Assembly (NCBI GenBank): GCA_030272585.1
Contig: BSYQ01000013.1
Location: 2,046,001-2,110,000 of the forward strand
DNA length: 64,000 nucleotides
Origin: Bryopsis sp. KO-2023
Taxonomy: Eukaryota; Chlorophyta; Ulvophyceae; Bryopsidales; Bryopsidaceae
Direction: 5' to 3'
Under the pieces are notes generated by a model. That model did not search any database, was not told the origin of the DNA, and saw only the letters and a list, made by a program, of their open reading frames with translations. The number at the start of each line of letters is the position of its first letter. Position 1 is the stretch's first letter. This document shows positions 40,465 to 51,800 of this stretch, one piece after another. Both the position numbers and the translations under genes were made by a program.

Positions 40465-43400
40465 ATGAGCACCGCCCACACATCGTCCCCCCAGCCCCCG
40501 CCCACAATGACTCATTCTGATGGGGGGCCATTGACTGCGAATTCATCAAGCGACGACAGAGAGGAGGAGCCCTCGGAGCGGGGTGCCCAGTGCGGTCAGC
40601 GCGATCACGATGCGCAACCAGGAACGAGTGAGGGAAATAAAAGGAACGGATGGCGGCGGTACACTCGAGAAAAAAACTACGAAGCCTTGATCAAGGCTTG
40701 CAACAAGAAGCTGGCCAACGACCCTCGCAACCTGCGCGTGCTGAAGATTCGAGCATCATCGCACCTGCGCGAGGGTAGGAGGCAGCGATAACTTTGATGT
40801 ATACGGGAAGTCGACGTCCTTCGCTGTTTAACCGCCACTCTGTGGCTTGCTTGAGTTGAGAAGCCATTGCAAGTGCGGCTCGACGCTTTTGACGACTGTG
40901 CTAGCTGGGACCGCCAGAAACTCCATTGGCGTGAGTGTCGGAGCTGCGACCAAAAGCAGTAGCTTCAGTTCAAGACACTTTTTCGGTTATTCTGACTGAG
41001 CATAAAACGGCATTGACTCGCGTTTGGTGACGGTAGAGCACCAGCTCAACTGCCATTGAGGTCGCCGCTGCCCAGGAAACCTGGTCAACATCCTCGGAGC
41101 GTCGCCCACCATTGATACATATATCCATTTTTAGATGTCCAAAGACTCTGACAAGCAGTTTTCTTTGCGCAGGATCCTTCACAAACAGCCTTGCAGACTA
41201 CAACGCTATTCTGCGCTTGGACTCGACAAACATTGATGCACTGTATTATCGTGGAACTATATACGAAAAGTTGGGACAAGTTGACGAAGCCATCAAGGAC
41301 TTCACACAAGTGTTGCAGCTTGACCCTAACCACATAAAAGCTTCCTACGCGCGCGGCGCTTGTCAGAATTTGAAGGGGGAGTTCGCAAGGGCAATTGGTG
41401 AGCTCACCATGTCCCTTTCCATCATATCTTTTGGGCGCGAAAAAAAGCGATCATAAAATGGATGGGTCGACGAGGAGCCAACTTTGAAAAAATAGAGGGT
41501 GGCGCACCATTTGTCAACCTTTTTCTTGCACATTAACACAAACTGGGAAAAAAAATCGTTCTACACCCTAAGAGTTTCTTCCAAAATAATCTTTACATAT
41601 ATATATAAAGAGCAGTCTATCTTGTGTCATCAGATGACTACACGAACGCCTTGGAAAAAGATAAAAAGTGTGCGTGGAAAAAGAGGCCATCTCATGAAAG
41701 AACAGGATCACATGACAGAGAAAAGACTGAGGAGGAAATCAGAGAGAGCCCATGTAGGTTTTTCCCTTGTTAAATCTTTGCAAGGAGGCCATTTGGGTCC
41801 CTTGAATAGGCTATTTAGTTAACGAAATTACCTGCATGCCACTGTCAGAGAAATACTGTCGCCCTTCAGAAGTGTTTCTTTCGGGGGCCAAACAAAATCT
41901 TGTCAAGCCCCCCTGGCCACCCAAAGTTACACCTATGGAGATTCACCCTTTGCAGCTTGCACTTCCCCTCTCTTGTTCCACTTGGGTGTATTTTTGTGGA
42001 GTTGATATTTGGTTCTTGCAGCCCCTTCAGGAGGTAGAACAACCTCAAAAGATTCTGTGAAGGAAAACACATCTTTTTCTCGAGTGGTGAATGTCGATGG
42101 ACTCGAGCATTCAGTTCAAGAATTGGACAGCCCCGGAGGTCGCAACAACTCAGGAGCAGAGAGGTAAACTACATAGTTTGCTTTTAGACAAATATTTTTT
42201 CAGCCAAATATATGACACATGGTCAGAATTCTTTTTTTTTTGGATATCAGAACTAAAGTCCGAATTTGGATTTTAGTAGTTCAGCTGCGGATGTTGATGA
42301 ATTCTACCAGGAAGCCCACAATCTCAGCAAAAGGGGACAATACTGGGCTGCTGTAGAGGAGTACACAAAAGCGCTGGGTAGGACCCCAAATCACTTCAAA
42401 GCCACGTTTGGAAGGGCTTTTGCTCTTGGTCAGGTACACATGGGTGCAGTCTGCAGAATTGTTTCCAGCTTGTGAATGAATAAATCTGGACCAGGCCTCC
42501 CCCAACAACCGGTTGACCCCCTTTTTCTTGATTTAGATGGATTCATTTTCTTGTCCAGAACAATTCGAAGAAAATTTGTGTGATATGATCCCCTGTTTCT
42601 CTCTCAAGGTGGGGGAGTACACAAAAGCCCTGGAAGATTATGAGGCTGCTGTACAGCTCGATCCTGGTAGCGCTGTTGGCCATTACAATCTTGGGATTAC
42701 TAGAGATCGGCTTGGGGATTTCAGCGGGGCAGTGGACGAGTTCACAGCTGCCATCGGGATCGATCCTTGTAACGCTGACTTCTACCACAACAGAGGATTT
42801 GCGCTAAGAAAGCAGGTGGAAACTGATTTTTTGTATTCAAGCTTTTACATCACAACATTCGTCTTTGATCTCTTTTGTTCCCCAATACCACATCCATTAA
42901 TCTGTAAACCGACCGGTTCCGGGCCATGGTGGCCAAAAACATCAGAAACAAAACAACAGAAACTTCTGTGTCAATTCTAATTAATTCTACCACCCACCAA
43001 TGAGCAAACCTGATTTTTTCAGCTTATGAAGAAGTTGGCTTGACTACTTTCGTGACATTGCTGATCGTTTCTGGACGCTTGGCTTGGTAGGGAAACCTGG
43101 AGGCAGCCATTTCGGATTACTGTGCAGCGCTTGTTCTTGATCCCAATCATTTTCGCGCTATTTACAATCGAGCATATGTTCACAACTCTTTGAACAAATT
43201 TGAAGAAGCCGTCAAGGATTATTCCAGAGCGCTGGAATTGCAACCAATGAATGCCCCTGCATATTACGACCGAGGTGCTACATACGAGAAGCTGGGAAGG
43301 TGTGGCCAAGTCCTTTTCTTGTCTTTGTGTTTTTAGCGGGGGATGGGGTTATTGTTCCAAAGAAGAGGTTTCTTTCGTTTGTCTCGAATATATTTCTCCG

Positions 43401-44379
43401 CTTCCAGGACCGCGGCTAACTCGTTTGGCTTTATCAGCTCAAAAAATGCCTGTTTACGTTTGCAGCTCCGACATGGCGTTGGCGGACTACACCACAGCAA
43501 CAGAATTGCAGCCAAACAACAAGACGTATCTTATCGCGCGGGGTCAGCTTTTGGAGCGAATGGGCAGAGAAGACGGGGCTTTGGTCGACTTCAAAAGAGT
43601 TTTGGCGTTGCAAGCAGACAACGTCGAAGCTCTGATCGGTCAAGGACGATGCAACAAAAGCTGCCATAACTACGAAGCGGCAGTGGAAGACTTCACCAGG
43701 TGATTGCCCGAATGACCGACCTTCGATCCACAAGTTTCCTGCCAGCGATAACCTGAGTGTTTCGAATTCCAACCGAGTGTTTTTCCCAGGCTCCTTAAAT
43801 TGTTCCCAAATGATGTGGAGACGCTGAGCAACCGGGCATACGCATACCGACGGCTGCGAAAGTATGAGCCTGGTATCGCAGATTACACTCAAGCTCTGCA
43901 GCACAATCCGAACTCGGTCCGACTCTTCAACAACAGGGCTTATTGCCTCGCCAGAATAGGAAAATACAGAGCAGCAATCGAGGACTACAACAGAGTTGTG
44001 CAGCTCGATCCCAACAATGTGCACGCATACCACAACAGGTATACTACGTTGTATTGCGGTGCTCCGAATGTAGTGGATTTCGCGCTTCTCGCATGAAAGC
44101 AACAGTTTCACGTTTTGCAGGGGCATTTCTTCGGACAAATTAGGGCATTTTGACGCCGCTATCGCAGACTTCAGCAAAGCGTTGGTGTTGGACCCTTCAA
44201 ACTTGAACAGCTACTACTGCAGAGCCTCATCCTACGATAACATACAAGCTTATGAGCAAGCCATTGCTGATTACAGGCGAGCTCTGGATCTCGAGTGCCA
44301 TGAAGATGATAAAGTATTGAGTGCTGTTGGCGGGGACGTTGGTTTACAACTCGCAGATCAGCACATTGGAGGGCAGTAG
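40465..44379 (+). CDS. Tetratricopeptide repeat (TPR) protein
   Basis: Exons: 40465-40774, 41173-41397, 41634-41753, 42085-42163, 42277-42433, 42609-42815, 43091-43299, 43466-43699, 43790-44038, 44121-44379; 682 residues in one frame. Apart from a disordered N-terminal ~70 residues and a charged insert coded by exons 3-4, the protein is about a dozen 34-residue TPR units with the W/Y-G/A-F/Y-A-P pattern (for example DALYYRGTIYEKLGQVDEA, AVGHYNLGITRDRLGD, VHAYHNRGISSDKLG). TPR solenoids bind partner proteins; the high repeat similarity resembles TTC-type proteins of cilia and signalling scaffolds, but nothing here fixes the partner. No signal peptide or membrane segment is seen. Confidence 0.88.
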
Positions 44380-45727
44380 GCCGCCCCATATTGCTGTTGG
44401 ATGCATGAGATGGTGTTGTTCTCGACCTATATATCGACTTGTGTGTATTTGGACGCTTTCGAGTTTTTCTTCCTGGTGTAGAGACGTTGGGTGCCATTCA
44501 AGCTTAATGACGACGGGATATTTAGTCAAGAATCACGAGTTGGGAGGGAACTTGAAATCTATCCTTGCACTTTAATTCTGGTTCAGATTGTTGCAAGATT
44601 TGCCTGGATTCGAACAATCAATATTTTTCTCTGAAGGAAGGGCTGGCATTTAAAAACCACCAATCCTCACAAGAACACATGAACAATATGCTGTGCTGCA
44701 ACGCGTATATGAATGATGATATCATACATCCCTGCAGAGAAGCACACTGCTGTGTTTGTGAAAACACATAAGAATGTGTTTTGGGGTGTTTTGGAGTTTA
44801 AATTTCCCCCACCAAGAATTGAACCAGCCTAGTTTTTTTTTTAGTTTTTCTCTTATCTCTGAGAGATCGTCCCCTTAGGGGTAACACAAAGACCAGTTGC
44901 TCTCATGTGTCCAATACCAGAAGTTCTGGTCGACCAGAAGGAAGACAAAACATGTTGTTTTTGTAGCACGAGTCGAAAACAGCACTTAATTGACTTGAAA
45001 CACTTGCTCATTCACATGCAAAAATCATTTCTTAAAAACATCATTTCTTAAACAACCGAAGCGGTCACAGAAATGCCATCGGTTCTTGTATGCACCAGCA
45101 AAAAAATAAAGATTTTTCAACTCTCCAAAGAAAAAAATAAATAAAGAGTCCCTCAAATCCAAAACCCCCCATACAATCGAAGTTTGGAAAACAATAAATT
45201 TCAAACAAAAAAAGTCTATATAGAGCAGCCAGACAGCTGGCCCCCCTCCCCCCCTCTTGGCCTTTATCCCATTCACAATACATCAGCCGACATCTAACAA
45301 TTCTATGGAATCAATGCTTCAATTATAGTCTTCAGTGTTTTCATTCCTTTTCAGTATCTTTTTTTCTCCCACATCAAAAATACATTTCCTTCAAAAGCCT
45401 GTCAAGAAAGAACTACGCCATCCTCTTTCCTATTTTTCAGTATTCGCTTCCCCCTTTTACCACACGGCAGAAAACAGCAATTCCTCCTCTCTCAGCCCCC
45501 ACTTCCAAAAAAAAAAGAAAAGCTCCTTCATTTGGATCAACCACTAAAAGAACTAGGAAACACAAACCATGAAATAGAATATATATATTTATTCGAGACT
45601 GAAATATCATGTTTGTTTGAATAAGAAAATCGCTAATGCTGTACAGGTGTTAAATCCCAGGCTTTTTTTTGCATCTCCGATGTACAGAGTCACTCCAGGA
45701 CCGGATAGCTTTTATTCCTCATTTTCA
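44380..45727. other. Intergenic region between convergent TPR and NrtS-like genes
   Basis: No coding potential recognised. A small palindromic cluster at 44916-44939 reads ACCAGAA-G-TTCTGGT-CG-ACCAGAA, three alternating copies of one heptamer. AT-rich tracts follow near 45570-45590. Confidence 0.6.
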
Positions 45728-46512
45728 CTAAACCTTCTCAGCATTGGCTGGATGAAAGATGGAGCTGGAATTATTTTCCTTCCCAGCTGTCGTCAATTTC
45801 GGTGTCCCGCAATCGACACCGACATCAGCCACATCCTCACTGATGGACTTTGCATCTCTTGAATTGTAACTAGCCAGCAATGGTTTCGTGTTCGGATTGT
45901 TGGCTTTGGACTCGTTGAGCAATATTGCACTCATTGACCCATAGCTGGAGACGAGGAAAGGTACCAAATAGGTCAAAAGCACTTTCCACCAGAGAGGTAC
46001 CTGTCCCTGCAGAAGAATTTCTCCTGAAAGACGAAACAATCCAGGGTTATTGAGCGATTGAAACACACACACACACACACAATGAGTGTATCGGTGGCAC
46101 AATGGTGGAGAATGTAAGGATGCAGTTCTAGGGGAAACGGAGGGGCAAGAAAAAGAACGCAGAGAAGACGACCTCCACAAACGCTCCACCAACGAGATGA
46201 ACACAGCGCCAGCCGTTACGCCATTCACTCCAGGTGAGACATGCGTCATCGTTATTGTAGGAGGTACAGTACAATCCGCATTACGCCATGCATAGTTTTT
46301 GTTCTTGGGCTCAGTAAGAAGGGAGGGTCCAGAGATGACGAGCAGCGTTTGGTTTCCCCACGCACCCAACACGCACCTTGGTTAATGAGCGTCAATATGG
46401 TTCCGACAAGAATGGAGACGATCGTGCTTCGTCGAAACACGCCGTTCACGAACGCCAGATCGAAACAGTGGCGGATCCATCCAAAAAACGCGCAAACGGA
46501 TTGGAACACCAT
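45728..46512 (-). CDS. NrtS-like small membrane protein (putative nitrate/nitrite transporter)
   Basis: Two exons, 46377-46512 and 45728-46023, phase 1, 143 residues. The core FRRSTIVSILVGTILTLINQG followed after a short loop by WWKVLLTYLVPFLVSSYG has the two-helix layout and the VGTxLxLINQG / LTYLVPxxVSxYG motifs of bacterial NrtS, a family of short membrane proteins described as bispecific nitrate/nitrite transporters. An additional N-terminal hydrophobic segment (residues ~2-26) and a ~60-residue polar C-terminal tail (SRDAKSISEDVADVG and on) extend the bacterial core. The ATG at 46510-46512 is the first in frame; an upstream exon cannot be excluded because the frame stays open to a TAA well upstream. 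The assignment rests on motif memory, so moderate confidence; it could instead be an unrelated two-helix protein. Confidence 0.62.
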
Positions 46513-46989
46513 CAGAAAAAAATAGAACTCAGAGAACAACTCCAAGCCACTAAGTACAGCTTCTCTCCCCACTGTTTTTCTTTCGCTGAGGTGCCCAAAC
46601 AGCGAGCAGTCGCCGCTGGTGTGTGGATACTGCTTCGCTGTGGTCTTGGATCGCAGATGTTTCGGGTGGTATCGACCCTCGCACAGACTATTGTCTGTGA
46701 ACCGTGCCCGTTATTCAAGTCCTTGCAATTGCAACGGAAACAATGTTGTGTGGGTCGCATCCTGCAGTGGATTTATTTCACGATTGCGCAAGCGAGCGCC
46801 ACGCGTTGTAGATAGTGTTAGGCCAGTGGTCATGACGCTTCCTATGTTGTGATGGGGCCCGACATAGTCAGCCGCTCAGGTGATTACAGGACGGAGATTT
46901 CTTTCTGTGCGAATGGAGATACTCTGAAAGCGGTCAAAGGATGTTCTGAACACGTACGCGCGCGCAAGAAGTGGGATGAGTTTTTCTTT
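46513..46989. other. Spacer between NrtS-like gene and transposon
   Basis: Relatively GC-rich, probably the 5' leader and promoter of the NrtS-like gene. It ends with TTT (46987-46989), one copy of the 3-bp target duplication of the adjacent element. No further gene recognised. Confidence 0.5.
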
Positions 46990-47055
46990 CACTACGGGAA
47001 ATGGGTAACACCTAGTTTATACCTATTTAATACCTGGACAGGTATCAAAACTAGA

Positions 47056-47516
47056 TACCTGGGAGACGCCTGGTTAGTACCTGTTGATACCTGCAGGTTT
47101 TATGCATTCGCGGACGCTACAGGTATTAGATACATACCTGCGGTATTACTCCAGGTACCCGGAAAATGTGACCTCAATTTGATGCCTGGCGTGTCAGGTA
47201 TCAACCAGGTGTTACATGAGATATACCTGGGAGACACCTGGTTAGTACTTGTTGATACCTGCAGTTTTGATACATTCGCGGACGATACAGGTATTAGATC
47301 CATACCTGCGGTATTACCCCAGGTACCTGGAAAATGTGACCTCAATTTGATGCCTGGCGTGTCAGGTATCAACCAGGTGTTTTTGAGATATACCTGGGGG
47401 ATACATGGGAGATGCCTGGTTATACTTCTTGGTACCTCAAGTTTTGATACGTTCGTGGACGATACAGGTATTAGATTGACACCTTACTTGTCAAAAAACA
47501 ATTTAAAAAAATCATA
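47056..47516. repeat. 168-bp subterminal repeats, left end of CACTA element
   Basis: Two near-identical units begin at 47056 and 47224 (TACCTGGGAGACRCCTGG starts each) and a diverged third begins near 47391. They are open in one frame, giving a repetitive pseudo-protein (GVSGINQV, TGIRSIPAV), which I take as chance rather than coding. Several copies of the ACCTG/CAGGT core occur in each unit. Confidence 0.85.
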
Positions 47517-48124
47517 ATCTTTACAAGGGCAATTGTTCCCTCATCGACAAGCATCCTCAACCTCCAAGTGCATACAACTTCCCCCATTCAGGACTTTTTT
47601 TCTTGTTTATTAGAAAACCCCATGGCCAACGATAATTTTTCCAAAAACACCTTCCCATGGATACAGATCAACCACCACTACGACCATAGCACACCCTCTC
47701 CTTCGCCACCTCCCACTCCGCACGTGAGCAGGCCGACGATACACACCCTCAGTCAGGGTAGATGGAGCATTGTGTCGATGGGTTGCATTTCGAATCAAAG
47801 TCCCCAGTTTCCATCGGCTCTTTGAGTTTGTTACAAGGAGGGGTCCAAAACTTGCAACAAGTAATCAGCATATTAAAGGTGCCAAAGAATTTTGACTTGA
47901 TTTTTGAAAGGAACTCCTTCGAAAGAAAATTTCGAAAATGACATCTTTTTTGAACTTTTGCTCTGAAGGAAAACCCACAGAAATTAGAGGTGTCGGCGGT
48001 GGGCCAGATTTCTCAATACACAAGAACTGCACAGTTTCCTTAATTGAGAGGATAATTTGTTCTTGCCAGAAGTCAAACTATGGAGGCCCATCCCAAGAAC
48101 CCCACCAAGAAATCAAACACTCAC

Positions 48125-49978
48125 CTGCTGGGCTGGAGGTTGTGGTTGCGAAGCAGCCGCTGCTGCAAGATAGATCTATTGGTACTATTGGAGCAACATT
48201 TTTTCCCCTGAAAAAGAGATATACTATATCTCTTTTAGTAAAATGCAAGAAAAAAATCCAAAGGGGCCCACCACACCAGTCCACCCTGGAAATGCCAACC
48301 CTGCGACCGGACGACATTTAAAGCTTCCTACTCCCCACAGCCAAAACTCCAAAGAGACTCCAGTCTCCTCCTCCCAGCATCTTCATCTCCTAATTGTTTT
48401 CCTACAACACTACACTTTAATGCCCACAGAGCAGTCATAAGAACCTCTTTTCCTCCACTCTGAAGTCCACACTCCAGTTCAGAATTGACTTTCTTGTTTT
48501 CTTGATGCTTATGTATGGTCACAGACTGATTCCCCAAAGTCTGACTATATCTACCACCAACAGCCTGTGGCTTGTTGTTTCCCGACTGCTGGCTTGTGAT
48601 TTCTCAGCCTGCGGTTCTCCGTTCAAACAGCTGATCTCTGCCAAGGGGATGTGCATGGAAAAGCCTTGGGCTTCGAACACGTATTGGCAGCGCTCCGTTG
48701 ATAGATTTCCACGAAGGGTGTCAATGACGAGGAACAGGGACAGAAGCATCGTGAAACTGATGAGTGCGGTGTATATCCAGGTCGCCTGGCATCGGGTGCA
48801 TTCACCGACGCTCGAATGACCATAGTCTGTTTCGCAAGCTCCACACAGCAACTCACAACCTTCCACTACAAAGAAGGAAAAGAAAAAAACACTGTCACAA
48901 AAATCACATTCATACATCAGCTCCAAACATGACACAACCAACAATCCCAGGAAATTTTCAGCCAGATTGAAAAAAACAGAAACAAAAGTGCATCTGGTTC
49001 TGCAACAACTGCATCCATCTCAAGCAGAAACCCTCCCTGGAATGGAAAAGGCATCGAACCTTTGAGAAAAATTGTGGTACCTTTTTTCATCGTGGTCCCC
49101 AGCTGCACCATGTGTCCAACTTCGTGCAATTCAAAAGAAATCCCCTCCTTAAACAGACACCGAAAGTTTTCGCCATTGGAGTCAGGTTAACCGATGAGAA
49201 AGGGGTGGTGTTCAAGGAGTGCTTTTTGGCGAATGTGTTTGCAGAGCCTCCACATGGGAGTTAAGGAACAAGTCCAAAGCCAAGCTGGATTTAAATTTGC
49301 CAAACAAGAGGCCCACTGAGACAGACGCAGTCCCTAGCCTACAACACAAATGTGCAAAAGCTAAAATGTTATGGACGCATTTGACCATGCACCAAATGAA
49401 TGATATCTGACATGTACCCAGAATGAGCTTGCTGATGTCTTTTGAAGCCATAAACTGACCTGAGGAACGAGCTCAAGAAGTCTCTGAACCCAATGCCCCC
49501 CCCACCTCTCTCACCACTGAAACTATTTTTCTAACGTTGCAAGCTGTATAACAATTCTTCAACACTACCGCAAATTTTTTTCTTTGAAGAAGCGTCCTCA
49601 TAGTTTAGGCTTCATGATAGAGGTGATCACTAAACACCTCTTGTTGCTCGATTAAAGGCATCGCACAAAATCTTTAGCGCCTTACTTGTCGAGCTTCCCT
49701 CAGATGCGGCCGCATCCAGCTCCTCGACCGTGGAACGGTAGTTTTCCTCCAAGTCCCTTTCAGCTCGCTTCCCTTGAAGAATCCCCCCGCAACGGAAACG
49801 CCGCCGACGCGTCTCTGACCGCCTGAGCATAGTCGAAAGTATCAAGGAGCAAGGCGTCCAACAGCGAACTACTGCTCAAGAGCGTTTTGATTTTCAAAGG
49901 ATGCTCGCCGTAGCAAGTCGTGAGACAGGGGAAGCCACTGGGTTCAACATAGTAACCCCAGAAAACGAACACCGTCAA
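48125..49978 (-). pseudogene. Captured membrane-protein exons inside the CACTA element
   Basis: On the minus strand between the subterminal arrays lie exon-like segments. A 5' block (49978-49760, YYVEPSGFPCLTTCYGEHPL, LLDALLLDTFDYAQAVRDA) runs through a G6 run at 49787-49782 (minus-strand order), where continuity needs a frame change, into EENYRSTVEELDAAASEGSS. Next 49081-49147 (ELHEVGHMVQLGTTMKK) joins in phase to 48519-48865 (ELLCGACETDYGHSSVGECTRCQATWIY, then a membrane helix ALISFTMLLSLFLVI), ending in a stop. A further segment 48125-48207 has a good acceptor and a GTGAGT donor. The CGACETDYG-x-C-x2-C pattern before a membrane helix is common at the ends of large cysteine-rich surface proteins. 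I cannot assemble an intact gene, so a captured or decayed host gene is most likely. Confidence 0.5.
48212..48236. repeat. Perfect 12-bp inverted repeat, 1-nt spacer
   Basis: AAAAGAGATATA (48212-48223) and its complement (48225-48236) are separated by one C, within the CACTA element next to the acceptor of the 48125-48207 exon-like segment. It would fold into a weak AT-rich hairpin. Confidence 0.8.
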
Positions 49979-50020
49979 TGAAGGTGTCGTACATGAAAGT
50001 GTTATGCAGCTGAACTTATG

Positions 50021-50377
50021 CAGGTGTTACTATAGGTGTCACTGGCCAGGTATCAGATTCCAGGTGTCATGCAGGTGTTACTGTAGGTGTCACTGGCCAG
50101 GTATCAGATTCCAGGTGTCATGCAGGTGTTACTGTAGGTGTCACTGGCTAGGTATCAGATTCCAGGTGTCATGCAGGTGTTACTGTAGGTGTCACTGGCC
50201 AGGTATCAGATTCCAGGTGTCGTGCAGGTGTTACTGTAGGTGTCACTGGCTAGGTATCAGATTCCAGGTGTCATGCAGGTGTTACTGTAGGTGTCACTGG
50301 CCAGGTATCAGATTCCAGGTGTCGTGCAGGTGTTACTATAGGTGTGACTGGCCAGGTATCAGATTCTAGGTGCCATG
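50021..50377. repeat. Seven 51-bp tandem repeats, right end of CACTA element
   Basis: Seven head-to-tail units start CAGGTGTTACTRTAGGTGTC and differ by only a few substitutions (GGCC/GGCT, TCATG/TCGTG). They contain no spacers, so this is a satellite-like subterminal array and not a CRISPR. It shares the CAGGT/TAGGT cores with the left end in opposite orientation. Confidence 0.92.
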
Positions 50378-50493
50378 CAGGTATCACATAGGTGTTACCT
50401 GTTAGGTATTATATCATTGCACTTGAGAGTAGGTGTTACTCAGGTGTCACCAGGTGTTACCCAGGTACTACCCATTTCCCGTAGTGTTTGGGG

Positions 50494-50525
50494 GGGGGGG
50501 GGTTCCTTGCAAGGAACCCCCCCCC
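50494..50525. repeat. 32-bp perfect palindrome of G9 and C9 arms around a TTCCTTGCAAGGAA core
   Basis: The core TTCCTTGCAAGGAA is flanked by a G run on the left and a matching C run on the right. It starts five bases after the TTT target duplication of the CACTA element. It could form a cruciform or be a recombination or insertion hot spot; it is not part of the element itself. Confidence 0.85.
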
Positions 50526-51800
50526 ACAATTGTGTGTGCGTTGCGGAATAGGCAAGGACCCCAAACTCAAATGGGTTTTGTAGACTGTTCAACGAACCAG
50601 CCAGCGTTGTTTAAGCAATTTTCTATCAAATGGGAATGCAGCGCAAGCTCGCTTGGGGCAAGTCAGCCCCAATGCCCGACTTGACGCGCAAAATTTCTGA
50701 TCAAGAAAAACGCTTCTGTACACCTCCATTTTTCTGCCTCAAAGCGACGATATTTTGAATTTAGTATTTTGAACGCCCTTTTGACCGCAAGGACCGGGTC
50801 CCCTGAACCCCCCAATGTCAAGTCGACCCTGAAAAACTGCAAGCAAAATAGAGCCCCCTTCACTCCTTCAATCAAAGTGTTTTCAGCGAGATGGTTTAAA
50901 TTCAAACTCCAACTCAACAACAACAAAAACATGTTACACCCGAGCTTCAGAACATGCAGTTAATGCAAAGACATTATCCAGGTCTTGCCGCCGTCTCCAA
51001 TGAACCATCCGTTGCTCGAGATCGCCGTGTGGAATATCAGAACCAAAATCATTTCACCGCACTGGGGGCTTCTGTGCCAGTACCCACAGCCTGTTTTGTG
51101 TTTCTGTTAGAGCCGGCTAGAAAGAAGGTCTGGGAGAGTACTGCCAGTGTAGGCCTAACTAGGATGATGAACTTGGGGCTCCAGAGCGTTTTTTCGCGCG
51201 CCTGTTGGACTGTCTTTATTCCAGTGTGCTACTTTTACTGCTTAAAAGCAATATCTGGAACATCCTCGAGCCAAGACAGGCCACAGGAAATGCCAATTAT
51301 ATCTTGCAATTGACTTCAAGCGTCCAAAGCCTGACGTCGCACAGTGCACCCTAACTTTCCAGCTTATTGGCCTTTACCCCCCGAACTAACTCCACAAACA
51401 ATTCTAACCGATTGAGGGCTATGCACCACTCTTGTTTCACGAAAGTGTTTTGCCAGTTTAATATCCCTGCCAATCCTCCAGAGCCTACCACAGAAAGCTC
51501 TGTTTTTCCCCAGACTCTCGAAAATTCTCAATCATCAGAGATCGGGCCTTTTGAAAGAAAGAAAAAAAAAAAAGAAGAAGAGCCAACCCACCTCTTGATC
51601 GCTGATATCAAAACGTGCTTTCCCCAGCACAAAAGAAAAAAGAAAAAAAAATTCAAATTCTTCTGTTGTTGGGCTTAGTCAAGTCGGACCCAGATATCAC
51701 ATGGGCGGATGCACCCCAGCGAAAGGGGGTTGAGGCAAAAAAAATTGGCGTGTCCGTATCTCGGTTCAAGGGGCGTGCACATTTCAGTTTGCCCGACACG
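50526..51800. other. Intergenic region, no gene seen
   Basis: Lies between the transposon and CDP-DAG synthase. Short frames on both strands show no family resemblance. A runs occur near 51563-51574 and 51638-51650. Confidence 0.6.

Larger units (their letters stand above)
46990..50486. mobile_element. CACTA-like (EnSpm-type) DNA transposon, non-autonomous with cargo
   Basis: The ends are an 18-bp perfect terminal inverted repeat, CACTACGGGAAATGGGTA at 46990-47007 and its complement at 50469-50486, flanked on both sides by TTT (46987-46989 and 50487-50489). Termini beginning CACTA, a 3-bp target duplication and dense subterminal repeats are the three marks of the CACTA superfamily. The left subterminal zone is rich in TACCTGG motifs and the right in the complementary orientation, as expected for transposase-binding arrays. 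No transposase or DDE domain was recognised in the 2.5 kb between the arrays. Instead the minus strand there carries exons of a cysteine-rich membrane protein. Length is 3497 bp. Confidence 0.85.

Noticed and set aside
43434-44177. 247-codon minus-strand frame
   Set aside because: Antisense shadow of TPR exons 8-10; no family resemblance of its own.
47056-47516. Repetitive protein frame through the left CACTA end
   Set aside because: The frame merely follows the 168-bp DNA repeat and changes character at its edge; no start or domain.
50021-50377. Possible CRISPR-like array
   Set aside because: Units are contiguous with no spacers and lie next to a transposon terminal repeat; they are a subterminal satellite array.
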